The notes under the pieces are model-generated. The model saw only the letters and a list, made by a program, of their open reading frames with translations. It had not been told where the DNA came from and did no database searches. From Helicobacter sp. (GTDB lineage Bacteria; Campylobacterota; Campylobacteria; Campylobacterales; Helicobacteraceae), in the NCBI RefSeq assembly GCF_029067145.1, contig NZ_JAIEFA010000083.1, positions 1 through 33,452 on the forward strand: a stretch of DNA of 33,452 bases, read 5' to 3'. Of the stretch, positions 6,775 through 14,717 are shown piece by piece (the stretch's first letter is position 1; the number at the start of each line of letters is the position of its first letter). The position numbers and the translations under genes are program-made.

Positions 6775-7205
6775 TGTTAAATTCAACTTTGAATCATTGT
6801 AAGCAAGATTCTGCATTTCATTGTGCTTTGGAATCTAAACAATATACGATTTGCTTAGAGGATTTTGTCCTAGAAGTCATCATTGGGATTCTGCCAAGTG
6901 AGCGCGAAAAGACACAAAAGATTTTGATTAACGCAGAATTTATATGGAATCCTACAATGCAGGCACAATGTGAGAATTCTATGAATTTAGATAAGATGGG
7001 GGACTTTTTGGATTATCGGGATTTGAGGAAATTTATTAAAGAATCTTTTGCGCAACAATTTGGATTGTTAGAGGAAGCACAAAGTTATTTTTACCGCGAG
7101 ATTCCTTTGCGCTTTCCGCAAATCAAGGAGTTTTGGATTAAAATTACAAAATTAGAAATCTTTGAGGATTGCAAAGTTTCAATAAAAATTAATTATCAAA
7201 AATAA
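6774..7205 (+). CDS. folB: dihydroneopterin aldolase FolB-like
   Basis: FolB cleaves 7,8-dihydroneopterin to 6-hydroxymethyl-dihydropterin in folate synthesis. The diagnostic segment LEVIIGILPSEREKTQKILI (residues about 31-50) matches the family's 'xIGVxxxERxxxQ' pattern with the pterin-binding Glu, and the C-terminal strand pair holds ITKLEIFEDC, with the conserved catalytic Lys. The usual Pro after that Lys is replaced by Leu. The first roughly 25 residues, before YTICLEDF, have no match to ordinary FolB and contain no alternative start codon with a ribosome site. The ATG at 6774 overlaps the previous stop and follows AAGGGAA; TTG at 6771 is less likely. It probably rides on the mla transcript. 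Confidence 0.78.
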   Translation: MLNSTLNHCKQDSAFHCALESKQYTICLEDFVLEVIIGILPSEREKTQKILINAEFIWNPTMQAQCENSMNLDKMGDFLDYRDLRKFIKESFAQQFGLLEEAQSYFYREIPLRFPQIKEFWIKITKLEIFEDCKVSIKINYQK

Positions 7206-7220
7206 AAAAAGGATTAAAAA

Positions 7221-7691
7221 ATGGAATTAAAAATTAAAGACAATGCCCCTCTTTTTAGTTTGCCAAATCAAGACAATGCAGAAATTTCTCTGCAAGATTT
7301 TCAAGGAAGTTGGGTTGTGGTATATTTTTATCCCAAAGACAAAACGCCCGGTTGCACAACGGAGGCTTGTGATTTTCGCGACCGATTAGAGCTTTTGAGC
7401 ACGCGTGGCGCAGTGGTGCTTGGAATCAGCCCAGATAGCGTGAAATCTCATCAAGGCTTCATCGCAAAGGAATCTTTGAATTTTACTTTGTTAAGCGATA
7501 TGCAAAAGTCTGTGCTAAAAAGTTATGGAGCTTGGGGACTAAAAAAGCTTTATGGTAGGGAATATGAGGGAGTGATTCGTTCTACTTTTTTGATTAATCC
7601 GCAAGGCAAGATTGCATACATTTGGAAAAATGTTAAAGTCAAGGGACATAGTGCAGAAGTTCTAGCCAAATTAGAGGAATTGCAAGGATAG
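7221..7691 (+). CDS. bcp: thioredoxin-dependent peroxiredoxin Bcp/PrxQ
   Basis: A 156-residue cytosolic peroxiredoxin that reduces hydrogen peroxide and organic hydroperoxides. The active-site stretch YFYPKDKTPGCTTEACDFRD holds the peroxidatic Cys45 and the resolving Cys50 five residues later, the atypical two-Cys arrangement of Bcp. The family's ISPDSVKSHQGFIAK and IRSTFLINPQGKIAYIW segments are present, and length is normal. The start has AAAGGA eight to ten bases upstream. It follows folB by 15 bases and may be the last gene of the block that begins at 2668. The 121-base gap after it holds a direct repeat of GAATCCGACA (7715-7724 and 7730-7739). Confidence 0.94.
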   Translation: MELKIKDNAPLFSLPNQDNAEISLQDFQGSWVVVYFYPKDKTPGCTTEACDFRDRLELLSTRGAVVLGISPDSVKSHQGFIAKESLNFTLLSDMQKSVLKSYGAWGLKKLYGREYEGVIRSTFLINPQGKIAYIWKNVKVKGHSAEVLAKLEELQG

Positions 7692-7777
7692 AGGGCTGAT
7701 TCGGCGTTCTTGTGGAATCCGACAGGTTAGAATCCGACACATAAGATTTAGCTTTATGGAATCTTAAAGCCCAAAAG

Positions 7778-7783
7778 TATAAA
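7778..7783 (+). promoter_or_regulatory. candidate -10 upstream of yhhQ
   Basis: TATAAA within the A/T-rich stretch AGTATAAAATACAG, 29 bases before the ATG at 7813, with AAAGGG as ribosome site. No -35 is visible. It is the best candidate in the 121-base gap, which suggests that yhhQ-gmhB start a new transcript. Confidence 0.35.
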
Positions 7784-7812
7784 ATACAGCTTTTATTTTA
7801 AAGGGTCTGTCA

Positions 7813-8361
7813 ATGTCTAAAGCCGTAATTATCGTATCTGTGATGATTTTTACTACACTGATTGTTGCTTCAAACTATCTTGTGCAGTTTCCAATCAACG
7901 ATTTTTTTACCTTTGGTGCGCTGACTTATCCCTTTACCTTTTTGCTCGCAGATATTCTAGCCGAGAAATATAACAAGCAAGAAGTGCTAAAAGTAGTGCG
8001 TATCGGCATTGTTTGTGCCTTTGTCCCCTCTTTGTTTTTGAGTGAATTTAGAATCGCGCTCGCAAGCATTAGTGCGTTTTTTGTCTCCCAACAGCTAGAT
8101 GTTTATGCGTTTTATTGGATTAAATCCAAATTTCCTAAAATTTGGTGGCTTAGAAGTGCCGGCAGCACTGCGTTTTCTCAAGCAATGGATACAATGATAT
8201 TTTTCCACATTGCCTTTTTGTTTGTTATGCCTTGGACAAGCGTGCTAATGCTTATAATGGGGGATTATTTGATGAAATTTATTTTTGCTTTTACAAATAC
8301 GCCTTTCTTTTATCTTTTTGGGATTAGAATGCAGAAATTTTTGGGAGTTTTTGCGCGATGA
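7813..8361 (+). CDS. queuosine precursor transporter, YhhQ family (DUF165)
   Basis: A 182-residue integral membrane protein with about six hydrophobic helices. The family signature is clear: GALTYPFTFLLADILAEKYNK early and STAFSQAMDTMIFF later. In E. coli, YhhQ imports preQ0 and preQ1; other family members take up queuine, so substrate cannot be fixed from sequence alone. Residues in the TYPFTFLLADI helix and the Gln/Asp of SQAMDT line the proposed substrate path. Together with queF at 1906 it suggests salvage of queuosine precursors. The start has AAAGGG upstream, and its stop overlaps the gmhB ATG by four bases (ATGA), so the two are translationally coupled despite unrelated roles. Confidence 0.88.
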   Translation: MSKAVIIVSVMIFTTLIVASNYLVQFPINDFFTFGALTYPFTFLLADILAEKYNKQEVLKVVRIGIVCAFVPSLFLSEFRIALASISAFFVSQQLDVYAFYWIKSKFPKIWWLRSAGSTAFSQAMDTMIFFHIAFLFVMPWTSVLMLIMGDYLMKFIFAFTNTPFFYLFGIRMQKFLGVFAR

Positions 8362-8924
8362 ATGGAGCAAAACAAAAGGTTGTGTTTTTTGATAGGGACG
8401 GCGTAGTCAATCTTGAGGATTCGCCTTATGGCTACAAAATAGAGGAGTTTTATTTTGCTCCGCATTTTATGGAGTTATTTTTAGAGCTTAAAAAGCAAAA
8501 TGCGCTTTGTTTTGTGGTTACGAATCAATCGGGGATTGGTCGTGGAATCTTTAGCCAAAAAGATTTTGAAACCCTAAGTGCGTTTATGCAAAACTGCATT
8601 CACTCTTGCCTTACGATTCCTTTGCGTCAAAGCGGCTTTGTGCCTAAAAATATTGGTTTTGACGGAATCTATTTCTGCCCACATACCAAAGAGGAGCAAT
8701 GCGCTTGTCGCAAGCCAAAAGCTGCAATGCTAGAATCTGCAATTCGCGAATTTCATTTGCATTTGGAGGATTGCGATTCTTATATTTTGGGCGACAAAGA
8801 AACAGATATGCAAGCAGGGCTAAAAGTAGGCGTGCAAACGCGTGTTTTGATAGGCATAGAGGACGCTCCAAGCGCAACGCATAGGGTTGCAAACTTGAAA
8901 GAAGCAATGGAAATTTTACTCTAA
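8358..8924 (+). CDS. gmhB: D-glycero-D-manno-heptose 1,7-bisphosphate 7-phosphatase GmhB
   Basis: A HAD-superfamily phosphatase of 188 residues acting in ADP-heptose synthesis for the LPS inner core. The nucleophile motif is FFDRDGVVN (Asp12, acid-base Asp14), motif II is VVTNQSGIGRG, and the late GDKETDMQAG supplies the Mg-binding acidic pair. The GmhB zinc site is visible as CPH (Cys107, His109) with CACRKP (Cys115, Cys117). The start overlaps the yhhQ stop (ATGA). Compared with E. coli GmhB, length is typical. HisB-type phosphatases share this fold, but the zinc loop and the absence of a fused dehydratase favour GmhB. Its product feeds the same surface structure that the GT8 gene downstream probably decorates. 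Confidence 0.9.
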   Translation: MNGAKQKVVFFDRDGVVNLEDSPYGYKIEEFYFAPHFMELFLELKKQNALCFVVTNQSGIGRGIFSQKDFETLSAFMQNCIHSCLTIPLRQSGFVPKNIGFDGIYFCPHTKEEQCACRKPKAAMLESAIREFHLHLEDCDSYILGDKETDMQAGLKVGVQTRVLIGIEDAPSATHRVANLKEAMEILL

Positions 8925-8939
8925 ATAGATTTTACTTGT

Positions 8940-9058
8940 GGAATTGTGGCAATCTATAATTTGGAATCTCACAGGAGCATTTACAATGGAATCTTTCAGG
9001 TAAGATTCTATCTTATGGATTTGCTTTTGTCGCGTTGCTCCTCGCAAGGACGGAGAGA
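8940..9058. repeat. decayed palindromic element between gmhB and GT8
   Basis: The gap between the convergent gmhB and glycosyltransferase genes holds GTGGCAATCTATAA near 8947, three GAATC/GATTC words close together, and GTCGCGTTGCTCCTCGCAAGGACGG near 9029-9053. The two ends look like degenerate left and right arms of the same repeat family as 1751-1826 (intact right arms end in CTCGCAATGACG). AAGAT-TCT-ATCTT near 9002-9014 is a small hairpin. No T-run follows it on either strand, so a classical terminator is not obvious. Confidence 0.4.
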
Positions 9059-9063
9059 GGGTA

Positions 9064-9609
9064 TTACAAGTCCTCCAATCTCTTTTTAGCGAGTTGGAAT
9101 CTTTTTTGCAAATTTAGGATTCTAAAAGGCAGGGCAAGCAATCGTCCCTTGCCTTTGTTGTAGGCTTTGATTGCCTCTTTGCCTATTTCTATGGAAAGGT
9201 TGTAGTTGCCTCGCGGAATTTCTTGTGAAGCTTGATTGCCCAAGCCCTTTTTTATCGCCCAATAGCTTAAAATAGGAAGCAAGAAATAAAGCCCAAGACG
9301 CGCAAATTTTAACAAAAGGAATCCCAAAGCTGCTTGAAGAACCCTCGCTTGACTAGCGGATTCTTTAAGCTGCATAAGCTCATCTGTGAAAACAGGCGTC
9401 TTTTGTGCAATATCCCACCAATACTTACCTAGAAACTCACCCTTTGTATCTACATAGACTTTATCGTCTCTCCAAGGTTTATAGCCTAAATAATAGTGCA
9501 GAATCTTGGGATTCTTTAAAGAACATTTAAGTTCTTTGCGCGTATAGGGTACATTGTATTTCTTTCCCTCATCGCGTGCCTTGGAGTTGGCATAATAATA
9601 TACGAGCAT
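9064..9609 (-). pseudogene. C-terminal part of family 8 glycosyltransferase, separated by a frameshift
   Basis: A 181-residue reading frame whose beginning is the natural continuation of the upstream glycosyltransferase frame. Its KILHYYLGYKPWRDD is the conserved C-terminal GT8 motif (H-x-x-G-x-KPW), which cannot function without the N-terminal half. The remainder has KYWWDIAQKTP, a hydrophobic stretch (LGLYFLLPILSYWAIK) and a basic, probably membrane-associated tail. Adding one T in the minus-strand CCCTTAAA at 9617-9624 joins the frames through a YPLNYNMLVYY sequence with no stop, giving about 400 residues. So this is either a recent single-base deletion or a sequencing error. The ATG at 9609 lacks a good ribosome site, arguing against independent translation. 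Confidence 0.75.
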
Positions 9610-9617
9610 ATTATAAT

Positions 9618-10271
9618 TTAAGGGTAAAATTTTGTTTTACCAAACAAAGCAGCATTTAACAAGTCTTGGTCATAGGGTTTCCAAATGTAGGAGGAAGCGA
9701 TATTTTCAAATTGCGCTTCAATTTCTTGGTTGCGCCATTTTTTCATATCTATCAAAAGTATTCCAGCGTTAAAAAACTCTTTGGCTATGGGTAAATTTTC
9801 ATTGTTATTTTTACCTTTTAGATTATGATGCTCACTGAAGTAGTCTAATACTACTCCTGCTGTTTTTTGCTCTAAATCTATTGCAAATAGCTCGCGTAAA
9901 TCACAACAAACCAACATATCTATATCAATGTATAAAATCTTATGGATTTCTTTTGGCAATATATTTTCAAATTTTAGGAGATAATATCCTACATAATTTC
10001 CTCTAGGACTTGGAAAAATTTTGAAAGGAGAATCATCTATCAAGAAGCATTGAATCTCACAAGGATAGATTGCGGAGAGTTCGGATTGAAGCTTAAGGAG
10101 TTTTTGTCGTGTGGTAGTGCAAAGAGAATCACTTAAAACATAGAAGCAATAAGGCTTATTCTGCCCCCCCCCCACTATTTTATTTGTATTATGGATAATG
10201 CTTGTCATCAAGCAAGCAGCAAAAGGCACATAGTTTTCGGTAGTAATTAAAAGAATTGGGTAGTTTTGCAT
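9618..10271 (-). CDS. LPS family 8 glycosyltransferase, N-terminal catalytic part, phase-variable
   Basis: A 217-residue frame with the GT8 (galactosyl/glucosyltransferase) catalytic domain: the N-terminal ILLITTENYVPFAACLMTSI, then ILYIDIDMLVCCDLREL with the metal-binding DID, FFNAGILLIDMKKWR, and DQDLLNAALFGK. Such enzymes add hexoses to LPS outer core or O-chain on the cytoplasmic face. A G10 tract (10164-10173) codes Val-Gly-Gly-Gly near residue 33 and would switch the gene by slippage; with ten G the frame is open here. It stops early at 9618 because of a separate one-base frameshift. The ATG overlaps the hemC stop by one base (TAATG), so it is the tail of the minus-strand operon. Confidence 0.85.
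   Translation of the reverse strand: MQNYPILLITTENYVPFAACLMTSIIHNTNKIVGGGQNKPYCFYVLSDSLCTTTRQKLLKLQSELSAIYPCEIQCFLIDDSPFKIFPSPRGNYVGYYLLKFENILPKEIHKILYIDIDMLVCCDLRELFAIDLEQKTAGVVLDYFSEHHNLKGKNNNENLPIAKEFFNAGILLIDMKKWRNQEIEAQFENIASSYIWKPYDQDLLNAALFGKTKFYP
10164..10173 (-). repeat. G10 phase-variation tract inside GT8 gene
   Basis: Ten consecutive C on the plus strand (G on the coding strand), about 100 bases into the glycosyltransferase. Gains or losses of one base would move the downstream frame, the classical slipped-strand switch for Helicobacter and Campylobacter surface genes. The present length keeps the N-terminal domain in frame. Confidence 0.85.
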
Positions 10272-11209
10272 TATTTAAATTCCCAATTTTGCGCCTTTTG
10301 TAAAATCTTTTCCGCGCCTTGTCGCAAAAACTCTTGTGCCATTTGCACACCTGTGCGTTCGCAATCTGCAAGCGTTTTTACCTGCACTTCCAAACATTCG
10401 CGCAAAATCTCTGTGCCATCGGGCAAACCCAAAATGGAGCGCACTTTTAAGATTCCATTTTCTAGGGTCGCATTGACGCCGATAGGCACTTGACAGCCTC
10501 CATTAAGTGTGCGCACAAATGCGCGCTCGCAAGTGGTTTCAAAGGCGGCTTTGGAATCGTTTAAAAATTGCAAAAGCGATTCTGTTTTGCTTCCCTTTTT
10601 GCATTCTACACCAAGTGCGGCTTGTCCCATTGCCGGAATCATAAAATCCAAAGGCACAATATAAGGCACTTCTTTGTGGATTCCAAGCCGATTTACTCCC
10701 GCTTGCGCAAGGATAATCGCGTCAAACTCCCCATCTTGAAGCTTTTTTAGCCTTGTTTGCACATTTCCGCGCAAACTTTGCGTCTCCAAATCCGCCCTTA
10801 AGGCACTAAGTTGCATTGTGCGTCTTAGTGAAGTTGTCCCGACACGAGCACCCTTTGGCAAATCCTCCAAACTCGCGTATTTGAAGCTCAAAAAACTATC
10901 ACGCACATCTTCACGCTTCGTGATTGCTGCTAATCCTAAGCCCTCTACAAATTCCACCGGCACATCTTTGAGGCTATGCACTGCTAAATCTATTTCGCCC
11001 TTTAAGAGCAATTCCTCCAATTCTTTTGTGAAAAGCCCCTTGCCACCGATTTTTGCCAAAGGCACATCTAGGATTTTATCTCCTTTGGTTTTGACGATTT
11101 TTACTTCCACTTCTATGTCTTTGTATTGCGCCTCTAGGCAATCTTTGATATGGTTTGCCTGCCAAAGTGCTAGCACACTTCCGCGTGTGCCGATGATGAG
11201 TTTTTGCAT
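10271..11209 (-). CDS. hemC: porphobilinogen deaminase (hydroxymethylbilane synthase)
   Basis: A 312-residue cytosolic enzyme that polymerises four porphobilinogens to hydroxymethylbilane in haem synthesis. It begins with LIIGTRGSVLALWQANHI and contains AVHSLKDVP (catalytic Asp loop), VGTTSLRRTMQL (Arg-rich substrate site) and NGGCQVPIG, whose Cys239 carries the dipyrromethane cofactor. Length is normal. The start lies nine bases after the fxsA stop and is preceded by AAGGAG at a good distance. With hemA four genes upstream in the same run, two steps of the C5 haem pathway are co-transcribed. The TAA stop overlaps the GT8 start. Confidence 0.96.
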   Translation of the reverse strand: MQKLIIGTRGSVLALWQANHIKDCLEAQYKDIEVEVKIVKTKGDKILDVPLAKIGGKGLFTKELEELLLKGEIDLAVHSLKDVPVEFVEGLGLAAITKREDVRDSFLSFKYASLEDLPKGARVGTTSLRRTMQLSALRADLETQSLRGNVQTRLKKLQDGEFDAIILAQAGVNRLGIHKEVPYIVPLDFMIPAMGQAALGVECKKGSKTESLLQFLNDSKAAFETTCERAFVRTLNGGCQVPIGVNATLENGILKVRSILGLPDGTEILRECLEVQVKTLADCERTGVQMAQEFLRQGAEKILQKAQNWEFK

Positions 11210-11218
11210 TGCTTCTCC

Positions 11219-11632
11219 TTACTTTTCTATGACTTCTACATCAATGATTTCGCTATTTTGAGGTTTGTTGCTTGTGGGTGTAGAATTAGAAGCGGATTTT
11301 TTCATAAAAGGCTTCACAGCTAAGAATCCCAGCGCACTAAATTGCATTAGAATCCCTAAAATATCAGTTAATCCACCGGGCAAGATGAGTAGAATTGCTC
11401 CAAGGATTCTAAAGATATTAGAACCTACAAAGGCTTCATAGCTGATTTCTCTTTCTCTAAGGCGCACAAGGGCGTCGCCTAGAAAAAAGCGGTAATTCAT
11501 TAAAATAAATAATCCCAAAATAGCGCTGAAAATAATCTCTAATACAAAACCCAAAACGCCCAAGAAATCAATTATTTCAAAGGTAATAAAAACTTCCAAA
11601 AACAAATAAATAAAAATTAAAAGGAATCGCAT
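11219..11632 (-). CDS. fxsA: FxsA family membrane protein
   Basis: A 137-residue inner-membrane protein. Two hydrophobic segments at the N-terminus (FLLIFIYLFLEVFITFEII and VLGFVLEIIFSAILGLFIL) are followed by a conserved middle, a third helix (RILGAILLILPGGLTDILG, with the family's LPGxxTD motif) and a fourth, then a polar tail. FxsA in E. coli was named for relief of phage T7 exclusion by plasmid F; its normal role is unknown. The ATG at 11632 has GAGG eight bases upstream and lies inside the end of proS, overlapping it by 16 bases; a TTG at 11638 is less likely. Confidence 0.85.
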   Translation of the reverse strand: MRFLLIFIYLFLEVFITFEIIDFLGVLGFVLEIIFSAILGLFILMNYRFFLGDALVRLREREISYEAFVGSNIFRILGAILLILPGGLTDILGILMQFSALGFLAVKPFMKKSASNSTPTSNKPQNSEIIDVEVIEK

Positions 11633-13362
11633 TGGCAAACCTCAAGAATCTTAGAAATCAGTGCGTCAAAATCCACAATCCCTAGTGATTCCTTTTGTAG
11701 ATTTTTGCGTCTTATGAGTTCTATTTCGCCTTTTTCTAAGCCTTTGCCCACTACGATTCCAAAGGGCAATCCTATCAACTCAAAATCGGCTATTTTTGCG
11801 CCATATCGTTCAGCTCTGTCGTCTAGCAAACATTCAATGCCTTTGCTTTCCAAGCTTTCGTAAAGTTTTACGCCCATTTGCATTTGGGATTCCTCTTTGA
11901 TATTAGAAACGATAAGATGAACGCAAAAAGGTGCGCTCGCACGCGTCCAAATCATTCCGCGCTCATCGTGGTGTTGCTCTATGATTGCGCTTAAAAGTCG
12001 CGAGATTCCGATTCCATAACAACCCATAATAAAGGGCTTTGCCTTGCCCTCCTCATCTAAAAATGTCGCTTCCATTGCGCTAGAATATTTCGTGCCAAGC
12101 TGAAAAATATGTCCCGCCTCAATTCCCTTAGTAAAATAGAGTTTGCCTTTTCTGCAAACAGGGCAGAAATCCCCCTCTTGAACCTCCACCAAATCCTTAA
12201 GCTCTAATCCTTCAAAAGTGCTTAAATCCACGCCGACAAAGTGATAATCCACTTCATTTGCCCCACAGATGAGATTACTAGCATTTTCTAGTTCTTTATC
12301 AAAGTAAATATAAGGGCTAGCAGTGAGATTGCGCAAGGCAAAAGGTCCAATGAATCCTTGCACAAGCCCAGCACTTTTTAAGTCTTCCTCGCTTGCTTCT
12401 ACAAGTTCGTTTGCACCTGCAATGGCGTTTAGGGCTTTGGTTTCATTTAAATTATCGCTTCCACGCAAGAAAAAATATACCAATGCGCTTTTTCCGCCAT
12501 CAAAGAGTGCTTTTTTTATCACTGCCTTGAGCGTCCAAAAGGGTTCTACCTTGAAAAACTCGCTTAAAGATTCTATGGTTTGCACCTTTGGAGTGTGGAA
12601 TTTGGCAAACGAAGCGACAGGAGCTTCTGTGTTTGGAAGTTTTTTAACGCGCGTGGCTGCTTCTAAATTCGCTCCATAAGCACAACTATCGCATACGCAA
12701 ATCGTATCCTCTCCGCTTCTAGCAAGCACCATAAATTCCTTGCTTCCGCTCCCACCAATCGCCCCACTATCTGCAAGGACAGCGCGGAAATCTAGCCCTA
12801 AACGCGTAAAGATTCTGCTATAAGTGGCTTCCATAAGGTCAAATTCGCGTTTTAAATCCTCTGTGCTTGAATGGAAACTATAACCATCTTTCATAATAAA
12901 TTCTCTTGCGCGCATAAGTCCAAAGCGCGGACGCATTTCATCGCGGAATTTGAGGTTGATTTGGTAGAGGTGAATCGGAAGTTGTTTGTAGCTTTTCACA
13001 TTTGCTTTGACTAGCTCTGTAATCACTTCCTCGTGTGTAGGTCCTAGCACAAAGTCGTTGTCTTTTCTGTCTTTGAAGCGCAAAAGTTCCTTGCCATATC
13101 TTTCAAATCGTCCGCTTTTTTGCCAAAGACTAGCAGGAGTTACAAAGCCGAGTGCGACTTCATTTGCCCCTGCATTGTCCATTTCCTCTTTGACAATTTG
13201 GCGCACCTTGTCTAAAACGCGTTTGCCAAGAGGCAAAAAGTTATAGATTCCGCTACCAATTTGTTGGATAAATCCGCCGCGAACTAAATATTCGTGGCTT
13301 TTTAGAACGACATCTTTAGGAGTTTCTTTAAAAGTGGGGAGAAATAATTTTGAAAATCGCAT
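11617..13362 (-). CDS. proS: prolyl-tRNA synthetase, bacterial type
   Basis: A 581-residue class II aminoacyl-tRNA synthetase charging tRNA-Pro. It opens with SKLFLPTFKETP and has the dimer-interface region (GSGIYNFLPLG), motif 2 (FRDEMRPRFGLMRAREF), a long insertion domain (about residues 225-400, the editing INS domain of bacterial ProRS that clears mis-charged alanine), and motif 3 (GCYGIGISRLLSAIIEQ). The last 110 residues form the anticodon-binding domain (LLDDRAERYGAKIADFE). Length matches the usual bacterial enzyme. It is 15 bases downstream of hemA, and fxsA starts within its 3' end. Confidence 0.96.
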   Translation of the reverse strand: MRFSKLFLPTFKETPKDVVLKSHEYLVRGGFIQQIGSGIYNFLPLGKRVLDKVRQIVKEEMDNAGANEVALGFVTPASLWQKSGRFERYGKELLRFKDRKDNDFVLGPTHEEVITELVKANVKSYKQLPIHLYQINLKFRDEMRPRFGLMRAREFIMKDGYSFHSSTEDLKREFDLMEATYSRIFTRLGLDFRAVLADSGAIGGSGSKEFMVLARSGEDTICVCDSCAYGANLEAATRVKKLPNTEAPVASFAKFHTPKVQTIESLSEFFKVEPFWTLKAVIKKALFDGGKSALVYFFLRGSDNLNETKALNAIAGANELVEASEEDLKSAGLVQGFIGPFALRNLTASPYIYFDKELENASNLICGANEVDYHFVGVDLSTFEGLELKDLVEVQEGDFCPVCRKGKLYFTKGIEAGHIFQLGTKYSSAMEATFLDEEGKAKPFIMGCYGIGISRLLSAIIEQHHDERGMIWTRASAPFCVHLIVSNIKEESQMQMGVKLYESLESKGIECLLDDRAERYGAKIADFELIGLPFGIVVGKGLEKGEIELIRRKNLQKESLGIVDFDALISKILEVCQCDSF

Positions 13363-13377
13363 AGTTTTCCTTGTGGT

Positions 13378-14709
13378 TTAGGATAAAGTTTTGTCTTGAG
13401 CGTATTCACATTTGTAAGATTCCAACATTTTGCCTTGTGTATCCTGCTCAAAAAGGAATCGCAAGGATTCCACGACACTATCGCCTTTGGGCGTGTTGGC
13501 AACAGATTTTAGGTTGATTGTCAAATCGTGCAAAAAGGTATTAAAGGCATTGTGGAGAGTTTTTTCAATATTTTTTTCATAGTCTTTTGGCAAATAACCT
13601 TTCGCAATTCCTTTGTTTAGTTCTTTCATTGCAGCGTCTTTGGCGAGTGCGCGAATCGTTTTAATGAGTGGTTCTACATTGAGACTTTGTTGCCAGCTGA
13701 AAAACTCTTGCGTTGCTCTTCCTACGATTCCATAGGCAATTTTTGCTTGTTCCTCGCGCAAGGCTAAGTTTTTGCGCACAATATCTTCTAAATCATCTAC
13801 GGCAAAAATTTGGATTTTGTCGCTTCTTTCCATAATCTCACATTCAATATCTCTTGGCACAGCCAAATCAAACCAATAGCGATTCCAATCCTTTGCCTCT
13901 ACCATATCATAGGTAATAATCGTATGTGGCGCGCCTGTGGCACTAAAAATAAGGGGAATCTCGTTGATATAAGTGCTAAGGTCTTTGAAACTTTCTGCAC
14001 GAATCTTTGCGTTTGGAGAGAGGGCAAAAATTTCATCGCAAATTTTCTGTGCATTTTGAATTTCGCGGTTGATGATTAAAACCTCACAACCCGCGTTAAT
14101 AAGGTGTTTTGCACAAAGATTACTCATCTCACCCGCTCCAATCACGAGGGCAAATTGATTTTTCAAATCCCCTAGAATCTCTTTTGCCTTAGCTACTGCG
14201 GTACTCGCTACGGAGACAGAGTTTTGTGAAATGCTTGTGGAGTTGCGCACGCTCGCGGCACACCGAAAGGCAAAATGAATCGCGCGGGAGAGATATAAGC
14301 CGCAACAGCTTAACTCATAAGAAAACTTAAATGCGCTTTTGAGCTGACCTGAAATCTGTGTTTCTCCTACAACAAGGCTATCTAGTGAGCTTGCCACGCT
14401 GAAAAGATGATGAATCGCACTTAAATTTTCGTAACTATCCGCGCGCGTTCGTAGCTCTAAGAGCGGAATCTTGGAATAATTGCTAAGTTTATCTAGCAAA
14501 AATTCCTCTGCTTTTTCGGCATTTTGGACATTTAATATAAATTCAATGCGGTTACAAGTAGAGAGAATCACTGCTTCGCTGATGAATTTGTTGCTAACCA
14601 AGTCTTGCAAAAATTCCTTTGTCGCAGGATTCTTTATCTCCAAGCTTAAGGCTTCACGCATAGCAATATCAGTATTTTTATGCGAATAGCTTAAAATGTA
14701 ATAATCCAT
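13378..14709 (-). CDS. hemA: glutamyl-tRNA reductase
   Basis: A 443-residue cytosolic enzyme that reduces glutamyl-tRNA to glutamate-1-semialdehyde, the first committed step of the C5 haem route. The catalytic segment VILSTCNRIEF has the nucleophile Cys52. DSLVVGETQISGQLKSAF follows, then the NADPH-binding Rossmann motif VIGAGEMSNLCAKHL and a C-terminal helical dimerisation region. Length is within the usual range. The start is preceded by AAGGAAA. It lies eight bases after the polyprenyl synthase stop and 15 before proS; sharing an operon with hemC is expected, and the presence of proS keeps tRNA supply and haem genes together as in H. pylori. Confidence 0.96.
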   Translation of the reverse strand: MDYYILSYSHKNTDIAMREALSLEIKNPATKEFLQDLVSNKFISEAVILSTCNRIEFILNVQNAEKAEEFLLDKLSNYSKIPLLELRTRADSYENLSAIHHLFSVASSLDSLVVGETQISGQLKSAFKFSYELSCCGLYLSRAIHFAFRCAASVRNSTSISQNSVSVASTAVAKAKEILGDLKNQFALVIGAGEMSNLCAKHLINAGCEVLIINREIQNAQKICDEIFALSPNAKIRAESFKDLSTYINEIPLIFSATGAPHTIITYDMVEAKDWNRYWFDLAVPRDIECEIMERSDKIQIFAVDDLEDIVRKNLALREEQAKIAYGIVGRATQEFFSWQQSLNVEPLIKTIRALAKDAAMKELNKGIAKGYLPKDYEKNIEKTLHNAFNTFLHDLTINLKSVANTPKGDSVVESLRFLFEQDTQGKMLESYKCEYAQDKTLS

Positions 14710-14717
14710 TATTTTCC

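Noticed and set aside
8644..8907. 87-codon frame antisense to gmhB and a matching 61-codon plus-strand frame
   Set aside because: Both are shadows within gmhB, whose zinc and HAD motifs are intact.
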